Assembly: GCA_039796935.1 (NCBI GenBank)
Contig: JBDKIV010000152.1
Location: 1 to 16,351 of the forward strand
Length of the DNA: 16,351 nt
Origin: VFMC01 sp039796935
Lineage (GTDB): Bacteria; Actinomycetota; Acidimicrobiia; Acidimicrobiales; Ilumatobacteraceae
Direction: 5' to 3'
Below the pieces are notes generated by a model. The model saw nothing but the letters and a program-made list of their open reading frames with translations. It made no database searches and was not told where the DNA came from. This document shows, piece by piece, positions 8,082 through 15,059 of this stretch (positions within the stretch are counted from its first letter, which is position 1; every line of letters begins with the position of its first letter). The translations under genes and the position numbers were made by a program.

Positions 8082-8237
8082 TCAGTCGCAGCAGCTGTCA
8101 CGCCACCCGCACGACCGGCACTTGAAGTGCGCATGCTCGGGATGCAGCGCGCCGCCGCAGAGCGGACACTCGGCGAACACCCCGAATCGGGCACACCGAT
8201 CGGCCGACGGCGCAGACGAAGACGTGTCGATCTCCAT
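8082..8237 (-). CDS. Small zinc-ribbon protein, 51 residues, function unknown
   Basis: A 51-codon frame from the ATG at 8237 to the stop at 8084-8082, too short for many gene finders. The N-terminal 20 residues are Ser/Ala/Asp-rich and unremarkable. The remainder has CPLCGG (24-29), the stretch ALHPEHAHFKC (30-40) and CRSCGWRDSCCD (40-51), giving two CxxC knuckles plus a terminal Cys pair, the pattern of a treble-clef or zinc-ribbon domain. I recall short actinobacterial proteins with a similar HPEHAHxxC...CGxRDSCC core, but no function. The gene is convergent with the LLM oxidoreductase and divergent from the MFS exporter. CACACT lies 6 nt before the ATG and could be a leaderless -10. Density and spacing of the cysteines argue strongly for a real protein rather than a chance frame. 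Confidence 0.78.
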   Translation of the reverse strand: MEIDTSSSAPSADRCARFGVFAECPLCGGALHPEHAHFKCRSCGWRDSCCD

Positions 8238-8291
8238 CCCCTCAGTGTGACATCAGCTCGATCGCCCCATCGCGGATGCTGTCGGCGTACG

Positions 8292-8309
8292 CTTGACCGC
8301 CTGGTCAAG
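8292..8309. promoter_or_regulatory. 18-bp inverted repeat upstream of the MFS exporter (probable repressor operator)
   Basis: CTTGACC (8292-8298), GCCT, GGTCAAG (8303-8309): perfect 7-bp arms with a 4-bp centre, ending 10 bp before the MFS ATG. The shape is typical of TetR-family operators beside exporter genes. TACGCT (8288-8293), a TAnnnT -10 candidate, overlaps the left arm, so binding would block transcription. No regulator gene is adjacent; the nearest TetR gene is over 3.7 kb away. Confidence 0.5.
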
Positions 8310-8319
8310 TCGACGCCCC

Positions 8320-9612
8320 ATGAGTAGCACGAGCACCGCCTCCCCGCCGCACGGCCACCGACCCGGCAGCGTCCGGGCCGCTCTGTCCTACCCCGACTTC
8401 CGTCGCATGTGGGTTGCGTCGTTCGCCAGCATGATCGGCACCTGGATGCAGAACGTCGTGCTTCCGGCCTACGCCTACGAGCGCACCGGGCGAGCCTCCA
8501 TCGTCGGTCTGCTCGTGTTCGCGCAACTCGGACCCCTGCTCCTGCTGTCGATTCCCGCCGGCGTGATCGCCGACCGGGTCGACCGTCGCCGATGGCTGAT
8601 CGCCATGCAGACGGTCCAACTGGCGTTCTCGGTCCTGCTCGCCCCACTCGCTGCGACGGACGCGCCCATGTGGGCGCTGTTCGGAGCCTCGCTCGGCGTC
8701 GGCATCGGCAATGCGCTCAACGCACCCGCCTGGTCGGCCATGCTGCCCATGCTCGTCAGGCGCGAGGACCTCCCGGGTTCGATCTCGCTCAACTCGACCA
8801 CGCTCAACGCGGCGCGGGTGATCGGCCCGATCATCGTCGCGGTGTCGAGCCCGCTCGGCGTGACGACGGCGCAGTTCTTCCTCGTCAACGCCGCCACCTA
8901 CCTGTTCGTGATCGTCGCCCTCGCACGGACACCGCTGCCGAGTGTCACCGGCGCCACCGGCGAGCGCGGCCTCCGACAGTTCACCGCTGGCATCCGACTG
9001 GTCCGGACCATGCCCGTCACCAGCCGGCTCCTGCTGTCGCTCATGTCCTTCTCGCTCATCTCACTGCCGTACGTGGGGCTGTTCCCGGCCGTCAGCGACG
9101 AGCTGTTCGACATCGCCGAAACCTCGACCTCCTACAAGTGGCTCTACGCGACCTGGGCGCTCGGCGCCTGCCTCGGCGGCCTCGCGGTCGGCACGCTCTT
9201 CGTCGGCACCGACAAGCGTCGACTCGTGCGGTTCGGATTCGCCGGGTTCGCCGTCTCGCTCGTCGCATTCGCGCTCGGCAGCGGCCCGCTCGGAGCGTTC
9301 CTCGCCGCCACGCCGCTCGGCTTCTTCTACTTCGCCACCACGACATCCATGATGACCATCGTGCAGAGCCGCCTGCGCGACAACGAGCGCGGGCGCGTGA
9401 TGAGCATCTGGTTCATGGCCTTCGGCGGAACCGTCCCCATCGGCAATCTGATCTTCGGACCGATCATGGACACGGTCGGCGCCCGGTGGGTGCTGCTCGG
9501 CGGAGCGCTGTGGGCTGCGTTCCTCGCCTGGTGGTGCGACATTGAACGAATCGACCAGCGAGTCGACGCACACGAACTGGATCGAGCAGCACCGGCGGTG
9601 GCGACCCGCTGA
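8320..9612 (+). CDS. Major facilitator superfamily exporter (MFS_3 / EntS-like)
   Basis: A 430-residue integral membrane transporter with about 11-12 hydrophobic segments. After a short polar N-terminus come RAALSYPDFRRMWVASFASMIGTWMQ (about 19-44), the IPAGVIADRVDRRRWL loop between helices 2 and 3 (the MFS signature GxxADRxxRR), a helix rich in Gly/Ala with NALNAPAWSAMLPMLV, and RDNERGRVMSIWFMAFGGTVPIGNL in the C-terminal half. These are features of the EntS/MFS_3 exporter group, which commonly use the proton gradient to export small molecules. The substrate is unknown. The ATG at 8320 was preferred to the upstream TTG at 8293 because the TTG lies inside the 18-bp inverted repeat. It is convergent with murF (21-nt gap) and divergent from the zinc-ribbon gene. 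Confidence 0.9.
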   Translation: MSSTSTASPPHGHRPGSVRAALSYPDFRRMWVASFASMIGTWMQNVVLPAYAYERTGRASIVGLLVFAQLGPLLLLSIPAGVIADRVDRRRWLIAMQTVQLAFSVLLAPLAATDAPMWALFGASLGVGIGNALNAPAWSAMLPMLVRREDLPGSISLNSTTLNAARVIGPIIVAVSSPLGVTTAQFFLVNAATYLFVIVALARTPLPSVTGATGERGLRQFTAGIRLVRTMPVTSRLLLSLMSFSLISLPYVGLFPAVSDELFDIAETSTSYKWLYATWALGACLGGLAVGTLFVGTDKRRLVRFGFAGFAVSLVAFALGSGPLGAFLAATPLGFFYFATTTSMMTIVQSRLRDNERGRVMSIWFMAFGGTVPIGNLIFGPIMDTVGARWVLLGGALWAAFLAWWCDIERIDQRVDAHELDRAAPAVATR

Positions 9613-9620
9613 GATGCGAG

Positions 9621-9646
9621 CGCCGGCACGTGCTCAGGCGCCGGCG
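9621..9646. terminator. Possible hairpin between convergent MFS and murF genes
   Basis: CGCCGGC (9621-9627) pairs with GCCGGCG (9640-9646) across a 12-nt loop, just after the MFS stop. It overlaps the last codons of murF. It could end MFS transcription; no T-tract follows. Confidence 0.3.
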
Positions 9647-10941
9647 AGGAGCGCCGCTGCCACACGCTCGAGCCCTGCGACACGGCTGCCCTTCACCAGC
9701 ACGGCCGTTCCCGGCCCGATCTCCCGGAGCGCGTTCACCGGGTCGTCGAGCGGTTCGATGCCGTACAGCGCCGTTCCGGTCGTCAACACCTCGACCCCAC
9801 GCTCGCGTGCATAGTCGGCGATCGCACGGTGCTCGACCTCGGGATCGCTGATCTCGGCCATGACCCCGAGGACGACCACCCGTCGATCTGCGGGCAGTGC
9901 CACCAGGGCATCGATCGCCGCACGCATCGACGTGGGATTGGCGTTGTACGAATCGTCGAGGACCGTGACGCCGCCCGCCGTTCGGGTCACCTGCATTCGC
10001 ATCGCAGAGAGCGACACCGAGGCAAGGGCATCGGCACCGGCGGCCACGTCGCCGCCGACGACACCGACGCAGGCGAGTGCTGCAGCTGCGTTGAGTGCCA
10101 TGTGTCGTCCGGACACGCCGAGCGACACCTCGAAACGACCCCACGGGGTGGCGACGACGAATCGAGGGCGAGCCAGGTCGTCGAGGCGGACGTCAGCCAC
10201 CCGTACGTCCGCTGTCGAATTCTCGCCGAAGGTGACCGAACGGCCGGCACAGCGACCGGCCATGGCGGCCACGCGCGGATCGTCACCGTTGAGGACGGCT
10301 GTGCCGTCGGCCGGCAACGACTCGACGAGTTCAGCCTTCGCACGGGCCACGCCGTCGATGCCGCCCACACGATCGGAATGTGCCTCGGCGACTCGCGTGA
10401 CGACGCCGACCTGGGGCCGGGCGACCCGGCACAGTCGCTCGATCTCGCCGAACCCGCGCATCCCCATCTCGAGCACGAGCACCTCGGTGTCGTCCGGCGC
10501 GTTCAGCACGGTCGTCGGCAGTCCCTGGTCGTTGTTGAAGCTCCGCTCGTTGGCCCACGTCCGTCGGCTGGCACCGAGTGCCGCACGGGCGAGATCCTTG
10601 GTGCTGGTCTTGCCGACCGAGCCCGTGACCCCGATGACCGTGGCGTCCGAGTGGAGGCGCCGGTCGGCAGCCAACTGCATGAGTGCCCGAAGCGGATCGT
10701 CGACCACCACCGCCGTCGCCGACCCGGCTCCGTCGACGAGCCGTGAACCGAGGTACGCAACGGCACCCGCGGTCACGGCACCGGGGACGAAGTCATGGCC
10801 ATCTCGCTGGTCGACGAGCGCGACGAACATCTGGCCGGGCTGTACCGATCTCGAGTCGAACGAGACCCCCTCGACGACGACGTCCGGACCGATCAGTCGC
10901 CCTCCGGTGGCTCGAGCCACGTCGCGTGCCCAGAATCGCAT
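9634..10941 (-). CDS. murF: UDP-N-acetylmuramoyl-tripeptide--D-alanyl-D-alanine ligase MurF
   Basis: A 435-residue ATP-dependent ligase that adds D-Ala-D-Ala to the UDP-MurNAc tripeptide in the last cytosolic step of peptidoglycan precursor synthesis. The N-terminal domain includes GVSFDSRSVQPGQMFVAL (25-42). The ATP loop is GVTGSVGKTSTK (104-115). SFNNDQGLPTTVL (134-146) and EMGMRGFGEI (158-167) are MurF-specific, and Lys202 in VARAKAELVE is the candidate carbamylated lysine. DDSYNANPTSMRAAID and VLVKGSR mark the C-terminal domain. The motif usually written VLGDMxELG reads VLGVMAEISD, a minor departure. The frame is open to 11520 upstream, but the conserved N-terminus and a TACCGT box 6 nt before the ATG at 10941 fix the start. 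It is divergent from ddl, which makes the dipeptide MurF uses. Confidence 0.95.
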   Translation of the reverse strand: MRFWARDVARATGGRLIGPDVVVEGVSFDSRSVQPGQMFVALVDQRDGHDFVPGAVTAGAVAYLGSRLVDGAGSATAVVVDDPLRALMQLAADRRLHSDATVIGVTGSVGKTSTKDLARAALGASRRTWANERSFNNDQGLPTTVLNAPDDTEVLVLEMGMRGFGEIERLCRVARPQVGVVTRVAEAHSDRVGGIDGVARAKAELVESLPADGTAVLNGDDPRVAAMAGRCAGRSVTFGENSTADVRVADVRLDDLARPRFVVATPWGRFEVSLGVSGRHMALNAAAALACVGVVGGDVAAGADALASVSLSAMRMQVTRTAGGVTVLDDSYNANPTSMRAAIDALVALPADRRVVVLGVMAEISDPEVEHRAIADYARERGVEVLTTGTALYGIEPLDDPVNALREIGPGTAVLVKGSRVAGLERVAAALLAGA

Positions 10942-10947
10942 GGCCGC

Positions 10948-10957
10948 ACGGTACCGT
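10948..10957. promoter_or_regulatory. Overlapping divergent -10 boxes of murF and ddl in the palindrome ACGGTACCGT
   Basis: The 10-bp perfect palindrome ACGGTACCGT puts TACCGT on the minus strand (10953-10948), 6 nt before the murF ATG, and TACCGT on the plus strand (10952-10957), 9 nt before the ddl ATG. Neither gene has a convincing Shine-Dalgarno. The entire spacer between the two start codons is only 25 bp, so the two promoters would overlap back to back and their -35 regions would lie inside the opposite coding sequence. Confidence 0.55.
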
Positions 10958-10966
10958 CGCGAGGCG

Positions 10967-12052
10967 ATGAGCATCGTGGACCCCGACCACCGGATCGACC
11001 TCGTGGTGCTGTTCGGGGGACGCTCCGCCGAGCACGACGTCAGTTGCACCACCGCAGCCCATGTCCTGCGTGCTGCCGACCCGACGAAGTACCGGATCAC
11101 CCCGGTCGGCGTGTCCCGTGACGGTACATGGGCCATCTCGACGCAGGCGGCCGAGGCGCTGGCCGTCGGCACGTCGGCCCTGCCGGGGCAACTCGACCCC
11201 ACCGGCACACAGGTCGACCCCACCGAGGTCATCACCGCCGGCGACCCGTCGACCGTCGTGATGCCGCTGATCCATGGGCCGCTCGGCGAAGACGGAACGA
11301 TCCAGGGACTGCTCGAGGTCGCCGACGTCGCATACGTGGGCTCGGGGGTGCTCGCGTCGGCGCTCGCCATGGACAAGGCGATGACCAAGACCGTGCTGGC
11401 CGCGCACGGCGTCGCCCAGGCGCGCCATCGATCGGTTCGCGACACCGACGTCACACCGGCCACGGCCGAGACACTCGCCGCCGAACTCGGTCTGCCGCTG
11501 TTCGTGAAGCCGGCCAACATGGGCTCGTCGGTCGGGGTTTCGAAGGCGAGAACCGTCGCCGAGGTTCGAGCCGCACTCGAGGTCGCAGCGAGCTACGACG
11601 AGTGGATCGTCGTCGAAGAGGCCATCGCCGGCCGCGAGATCGAGGTGGCGGTCCTCGGCAACCTCGAGCCGCGCGCCAGCCTTCCCGGCGAAGTCGTCCC
11701 GGCAGCCGAGTTCTACGACTACGCGGACAAGTACGTGGACGGCGCAGCAGAGGGCATCGTTCCGGCGCGCCTCGACGACGACGCGCTTCGGCAGGTGCAG
11801 ACGCTGGCCGTCCAGATCTTCCGACTACTGCGCTGTGACGGTATGGCGAGGGTTGATTTCTTCTACGAGGACGGCCCGGGAGGGCGAGGGTTCCTCTGCA
11901 ACGAGGTCAACACGATTCCCGGGTTCACGCCGATCTCGATGTACCCCAAGATGTGGATCGCCTCTGGTCTGACGTACCCCGAACTCATCGACGAACTCGT
12001 CCGCCTGGCGCTCGAGCGTCACCGACGGCGTCGCCGCAACACCGCTCGGTAG
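10967..12052 (+). CDS. ddl: D-alanine--D-alanine ligase
   Basis: A 361-residue ATP-grasp enzyme that joins two D-alanines for the peptidoglycan stem peptide. The N-terminal LFGGRSAEHDVS (15-26) contains the substrate Glu22. HGPLGEDGTIQG (103-114), the Lys/Ser-Gly loop FVKPANMGSSVGVSKA (179-194), EFYDYADKYVDG (248-259) with Tyr251, and the metal/phosphate-binding RVDFF (295-299) and NEVNTIPGFTPISMYPKM (312-329) are all present. The C-terminus ends with an arginine-rich tail (RHRRRRRNTAR), beyond the conserved fold. The frame is open far upstream to 9860, but that part is antisense to murF; the ATG at 10967 places the conserved GGRSAEH at the usual distance. The stop is 24 nt from the convergent tetR stop. 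Residues after NTIPG favour D-Ala over the D-Lac ligases, though I did not test this. Confidence 0.95.
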   Translation: MSIVDPDHRIDLVVLFGGRSAEHDVSCTTAAHVLRAADPTKYRITPVGVSRDGTWAISTQAAEALAVGTSALPGQLDPTGTQVDPTEVITAGDPSTVVMPLIHGPLGEDGTIQGLLEVADVAYVGSGVLASALAMDKAMTKTVLAAHGVAQARHRSVRDTDVTPATAETLAAELGLPLFVKPANMGSSVGVSKARTVAEVRAALEVAASYDEWIVVEEAIAGREIEVAVLGNLEPRASLPGEVVPAAEFYDYADKYVDGAAEGIVPARLDDDALRQVQTLAVQIFRLLRCDGMARVDFFYEDGPGGRGFLCNEVNTIPGFTPISMYPKMWIASGLTYPELIDELVRLALERHRRRRRNTAR

Positions 12053-12067
12053 GGGCGGCTGCTGCCC
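12053..12067. terminator. Short hairpin between convergent ddl and tetR genes
   Basis: GGGCGG (12053-12058) pairs with the facing TGCCC block (to 12067) with one G-T pair and a loop of about three bases, in the 24-bp gap just after the ddl stop. No T-tract follows. It is a weak candidate terminator. Confidence 0.3.
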
Positions 12068-12076
12068 GACCTGCAC

Positions 12077-12667
12077 TCAGGGGGCGAGTGCGGCGCGGAG
12101 GAACGCCAGCAGTTCGCTGCGCAGGCGGCGAAGGCCTGCGGGGTCCGCGACCCAGCCGTTCACCCGGAGCGCCTCGGGTTCGGTGGCGATGCCGGTCACC
12201 GTGGCGTAGCAGAGCGCAGCGATCACCCCCGGGTCGGCGCGGCGGAGCCGTCCGGCATCCATCTCTGCAGACAGGTACCCGTGGGCGCGGTCGACCAGTG
12301 GGCGAAGGTGCTCGACCAACCCCGAAGCGACCGGCGGGGGCAGACGGCTCACGTCGCGGATCAGCCCGAGGAGCGCCGGTCGCCGTACCGCCGGGCGGAA
12401 CACGGCTCGGACCACCGCCTCGATCCGGTCGAGCGGGTCATCGGTCGACGAACGCACCGCGGCTTCGACCACGACGACGAGGTCGGCAGCTGCCTGGGTG
12501 AGCACGGCCTGCAGCAGCTCGTCCTTGCTCGGGAACCAGTACAGCAGGGTCTGCTTCGCGACTCCCACGTCGGACGCGATCTGATCCAGCGAGACCGCGT
12601 CGACACCGCGCTGGCCGAACAGGTCGGTCGCCGAGGTCAGGATGCGGTCTCGGGTCGGTATTCGCAT
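12077..12667 (-). CDS. TetR/AcrR-family transcriptional regulator
   Basis: A 196-residue repressor-type protein. The N-terminal helix-turn-helix is clear: TRDRILTSATDLFGQRGVDAVSLDQIASDVGVAKQTLLYWFPSKDELLQAVL (about 5-56), including the DxIAxxxGVxxxTLxxxFxSKxEL pattern of the TetR DNA-binding domain. The remainder is helical and variable, as expected of a ligand-binding domain; the ligand is not predictable. The gene is divergent from the fatty acyl-CoA reductase/HAD operon, and a 16-bp perfect palindrome lies in the space between them, which is the classic layout for a repressor controlling itself and its neighbour. The start at 12667 places the first helix at the normal distance. A weak GAGAG lies close to the ATG. 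Confidence 0.93.
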   Translation of the reverse strand: MRIPTRDRILTSATDLFGQRGVDAVSLDQIASDVGVAKQTLLYWFPSKDELLQAVLTQAAADLVVVVEAAVRSSTDDPLDRIEAVVRAVFRPAVRRPALLGLIRDVSRLPPPVASGLVEHLRPLVDRAHGYLSAEMDAGRLRRADPGVIAALCYATVTGIATEPEALRVNGWVADPAGLRRLRSELLAFLRAALAP

Positions 12668-12672
12668 AGCTC

Positions 12673-12688
12673 TCTACCATATGGTAGA
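12673..12688. promoter_or_regulatory. 16-bp perfect palindrome, probable TetR operator
   Basis: TCTACCATATGGTAGA is a perfect palindrome centred between 12680 and 12681, in the short spacer between the divergent tetR and reductase genes. TACCAT, a TAnnnT -10-like hexamer, occurs on each strand inside it. The reductase ATG at 12699 follows the palindrome by 10 nt. If the ATG at 12681 were used instead, the operator would overlap the first codons. Confidence 0.65.
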
Positions 12689-12698
12689 CAAGTACTCG

Positions 12699-15059
12699 AT
12701 GATTCGCGAGCGACTCGCCGGCACACGTATCGCCATCACGGGCAGCACGGGCTTCGTCGGCACGGCGCTGGTCGAACGGCTGCTCCGGTCGGTGCCGGAT
12801 TGCGAGCTGGTGCTCCTCATCCGTCCCAGCAAGCGCCACGATCCAGCCGAACGGGCCCGACGCGAGATCTTCAAGAACAATGCGTTCGACCGGCTCAAGA
12901 CCGAGCTCGCCGGCACCGACGAGCCGTTCGACGCGATGGTCGCACGGCGGGTGACGGCGGTCGGCGGTGACGTGAGCACCGACGGTCTCGGCCTCAGCGC
13001 CGAGGACCGCACCACGTTCGCATCCTGTGACATCGTGATCCACTCGGCTGCGGCTGTCGCGTTCGACTCACCGCTCGACTCGGCGGTCGAGATCAACCTC
13101 CTCGGCCCGACCCGGATCGCCGACACGCTCAACGCCCTCGGGGTCACGCCACACCTCGTCGCCGTCAGCACCTGCTACGTCGCCGGCAACCGGCGTGGCA
13201 ACGCCCCGGAAGAACTGGTCAGCGAGGGCCCGTTCGACCTCGGCCTCAACTGGCGCAAGGAGGTCGCTGCGGCCCGACGTCTTCGTAGCGACCTCGAGGC
13301 ATCGAGTCGCGACCCCGACCGGCTCCGCGGGTTCCGGGACCAAGCGCGCACCGAACTCGGCGCAGCCGGTGCGCCTGCGCTCGCGGGCAAGACCGAACAG
13401 ATCCGCGAGCGCTGGGTGAGCGATCAGTTGGTCGAGGCCGGTCGCGCGAGGGCAGCAAGCGTCGGCTGGCCCGATGCCTACGCCTACACCAAGGCACTCG
13501 GCGAACAGGCGCTCACCGAGGTCAAGGGAGACGTTCCTGTCTCCATCGTGAGGCCGTCGATCATCGAGTCGGCGCTCGCCGAACCGTTCCCCGGGTGGAT
13601 CCGCGGATTCCGGATGGCAGAACCGGTCATCCTCAGCTACGCCCGCGGCCTGCTGAAGGAGTTCCCCGGCGTCCCCGAAGGGACCGTCGACGTCATTCCC
13701 GTCGATCTCGTCGTCGCCTCCATCATCGCCGTCGCCGCGATGGGCCCCGAACGGGCCCCCCGGATCACCCAGGTGGCCAGCGGCGGCATCAACCCGCTCC
13801 GCTATCAACTGCTCGTCGACAACATCCGCGCCTGGTTCAGCGAGCACCCGCTGTACGACGCAGAGGGGCAACCCATCGTCGTTCCCGAGTGGGTCTTCCC
13901 CACCCGGGGCAAGGTGCAGAAGCAGCTCAAGCGCGCCAAGCGGCTCGCCGAGACGAGCGAGCGGGTACTGCAGGCCCTGCCGCTTCGAGGAACACAGGCA
14001 ACCTGGGCCGCGAAGCTCGAGGAGCGAAAGAACGACATCGATCGCGCCTACGAGTACGTGCAGCTGTACGGCCTGTACACCGAGTGCGAGGCGATCTACC
14101 AGGTCGACCACCTGCTCGCTTCCTGGAACTCCCTCGACTCCGTCGACCACGAGCACTTCAACTTCGACCCGCGCTCGATCGACTGGGTGCGATACATCAC
14201 GACGATCCACCTGCCCTCGATCGTCCAGCATTCGCGGGCGAAGACGACGCCCGGGAAGAACCGCAACGACCGGACCGATCGGTTGCGGCGATCGGTGCTC
14301 TCGCCCGATCGGCACCTCGCTGCGTTCGATCTCGAGAACACGCTCATCGCGTCGAACGTCGTCGAGAGCTACTCGTGGTTCGCGACGCGCCGGCTCAACA
14401 TGCCCGAGCGAGTGCGCTACGTCGTCCGTACGCTCGCCGAGGCGCCAGGCCTGTCGAGTCTCGACCGCAAGGATCGAGGCGACTTCCTGCGCTACTTCTA
14501 CCGCCGCTACGAAGACGCGCCCGTTGCCCAGATCGACGAGGACTCCAACGAACTGCTCCATCAGCTGATCCTGCTGAAGAGCTTCCCCGAAGGGTTCCGC
14601 CGCGTCCGCGAGCATCGAGCGCTCGGGCATCGGACGATCCTGATCACCGGAGCGCTCAGCTTCGCCGTCGAAGGGCTCCGGCCGCTGTTCGACGAGATCG
14701 TCGCCGCCGAGATGACGGTCCGCTCCGATGGCACCTACAGCGGAGAGCTCGCCCAGGTGCCGCCGACCGGCGAGACGCGTGCCCAGGTCCTCGCCGACTA
14801 CTGCTCGGCCGAAGGCCTCCGCCTCGACGAGAGCATCGCCTACGCCGACTCGACCAGCGACCTCCCCATGCTCGAGTGCGTCGGCTTCCCCGTGGCCGTC
14901 AACCCCGAGACACGTCTCGCCGCCATCGCCCGCAAGCGCGGGTGGCTGGTCGAGCACTGGGAGAAGGCGGCGGGCGGACCGCGACCACTCCTACCGGTCG
15001 GAACGATGCTCAGCGAACGCGAGCGCCGCCGCAGCTTCACCGACGAGGTCCGCTCGTGA
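12699..15059 (+). CDS. Fatty acyl-CoA reductase (SDR / male-sterility type) fused to a HAD-IB-like domain
   Basis: A two-domain protein of 786 residues. The N-terminal part is an extended SDR of the fatty acyl-CoA reductase type: nucleotide loop TGSTGFVG (14-21), HSAAAVAFD (about 115-123), STCYVAG, and catalytic YxxxK as Tyr261-Lys265. A sterile-type C-terminal segment follows to about 515 (YVQLYGLYTECEAIYQVDHL). Such enzymes reduce acyl-CoA or acyl-ACP to aldehyde or alcohol with NADPH. From about 540 a HAD-IB domain begins: FDLENT (543-548), ITGA (Thr650), TGETR (Arg694) and YADSTSDLPML (Asp717, Asp721). The usual DxD is DxE here and the usual lysine is arginine, so phosphatase activity is doubtful. 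In-frame ATGs at 12681 and 12642 are alternatives; 12699 was chosen because it lies beyond the operator. The stop overlaps the next gene. Confidence 0.82.
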   Translation: MIRERLAGTRIAITGSTGFVGTALVERLLRSVPDCELVLLIRPSKRHDPAERARREIFKNNAFDRLKTELAGTDEPFDAMVARRVTAVGGDVSTDGLGLSAEDRTTFASCDIVIHSAAAVAFDSPLDSAVEINLLGPTRIADTLNALGVTPHLVAVSTCYVAGNRRGNAPEELVSEGPFDLGLNWRKEVAAARRLRSDLEASSRDPDRLRGFRDQARTELGAAGAPALAGKTEQIRERWVSDQLVEAGRARAASVGWPDAYAYTKALGEQALTEVKGDVPVSIVRPSIIESALAEPFPGWIRGFRMAEPVILSYARGLLKEFPGVPEGTVDVIPVDLVVASIIAVAAMGPERAPRITQVASGGINPLRYQLLVDNIRAWFSEHPLYDAEGQPIVVPEWVFPTRGKVQKQLKRAKRLAETSERVLQALPLRGTQATWAAKLEERKNDIDRAYEYVQLYGLYTECEAIYQVDHLLASWNSLDSVDHEHFNFDPRSIDWVRYITTIHLPSIVQHSRAKTTPGKNRNDRTDRLRRSVLSPDRHLAAFDLENTLIASNVVESYSWFATRRLNMPERVRYVVRTLAEAPGLSSLDRKDRGDFLRYFYRRYEDAPVAQIDEDSNELLHQLILLKSFPEGFRRVREHRALGHRTILITGALSFAVEGLRPLFDEIVAAEMTVRSDGTYSGELAQVPPTGETRAQVLADYCSAEGLRLDESIAYADSTSDLPMLECVGFPVAVNPETRLAAIARKRGWLVEHWEKAAGGPRPLLPVGTMLSERERRRSFTDEVRS

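Noticed and set aside
10331..10558. Short frames inside murF and ddl that look Arg/Gly-rich.
   Set aside because: They are out-of-frame products of GC-rich coding sequence; none has a ribosome site or family motif.
9860..10966. N-terminal extension of the ddl frame by 369 codons.
   Set aside because: This part is antisense to murF and Ser/Thr/Arg-rich. Ddl's conserved N-terminus begins just after the ATG at 10967.
13068..14957. A 629-codon minus-strand frame opposite the reductase-HAD gene.
   Set aside because: It is antisense to a domain-rich gene, has no motif or start signal, and is typical of high-GC third-position bias.
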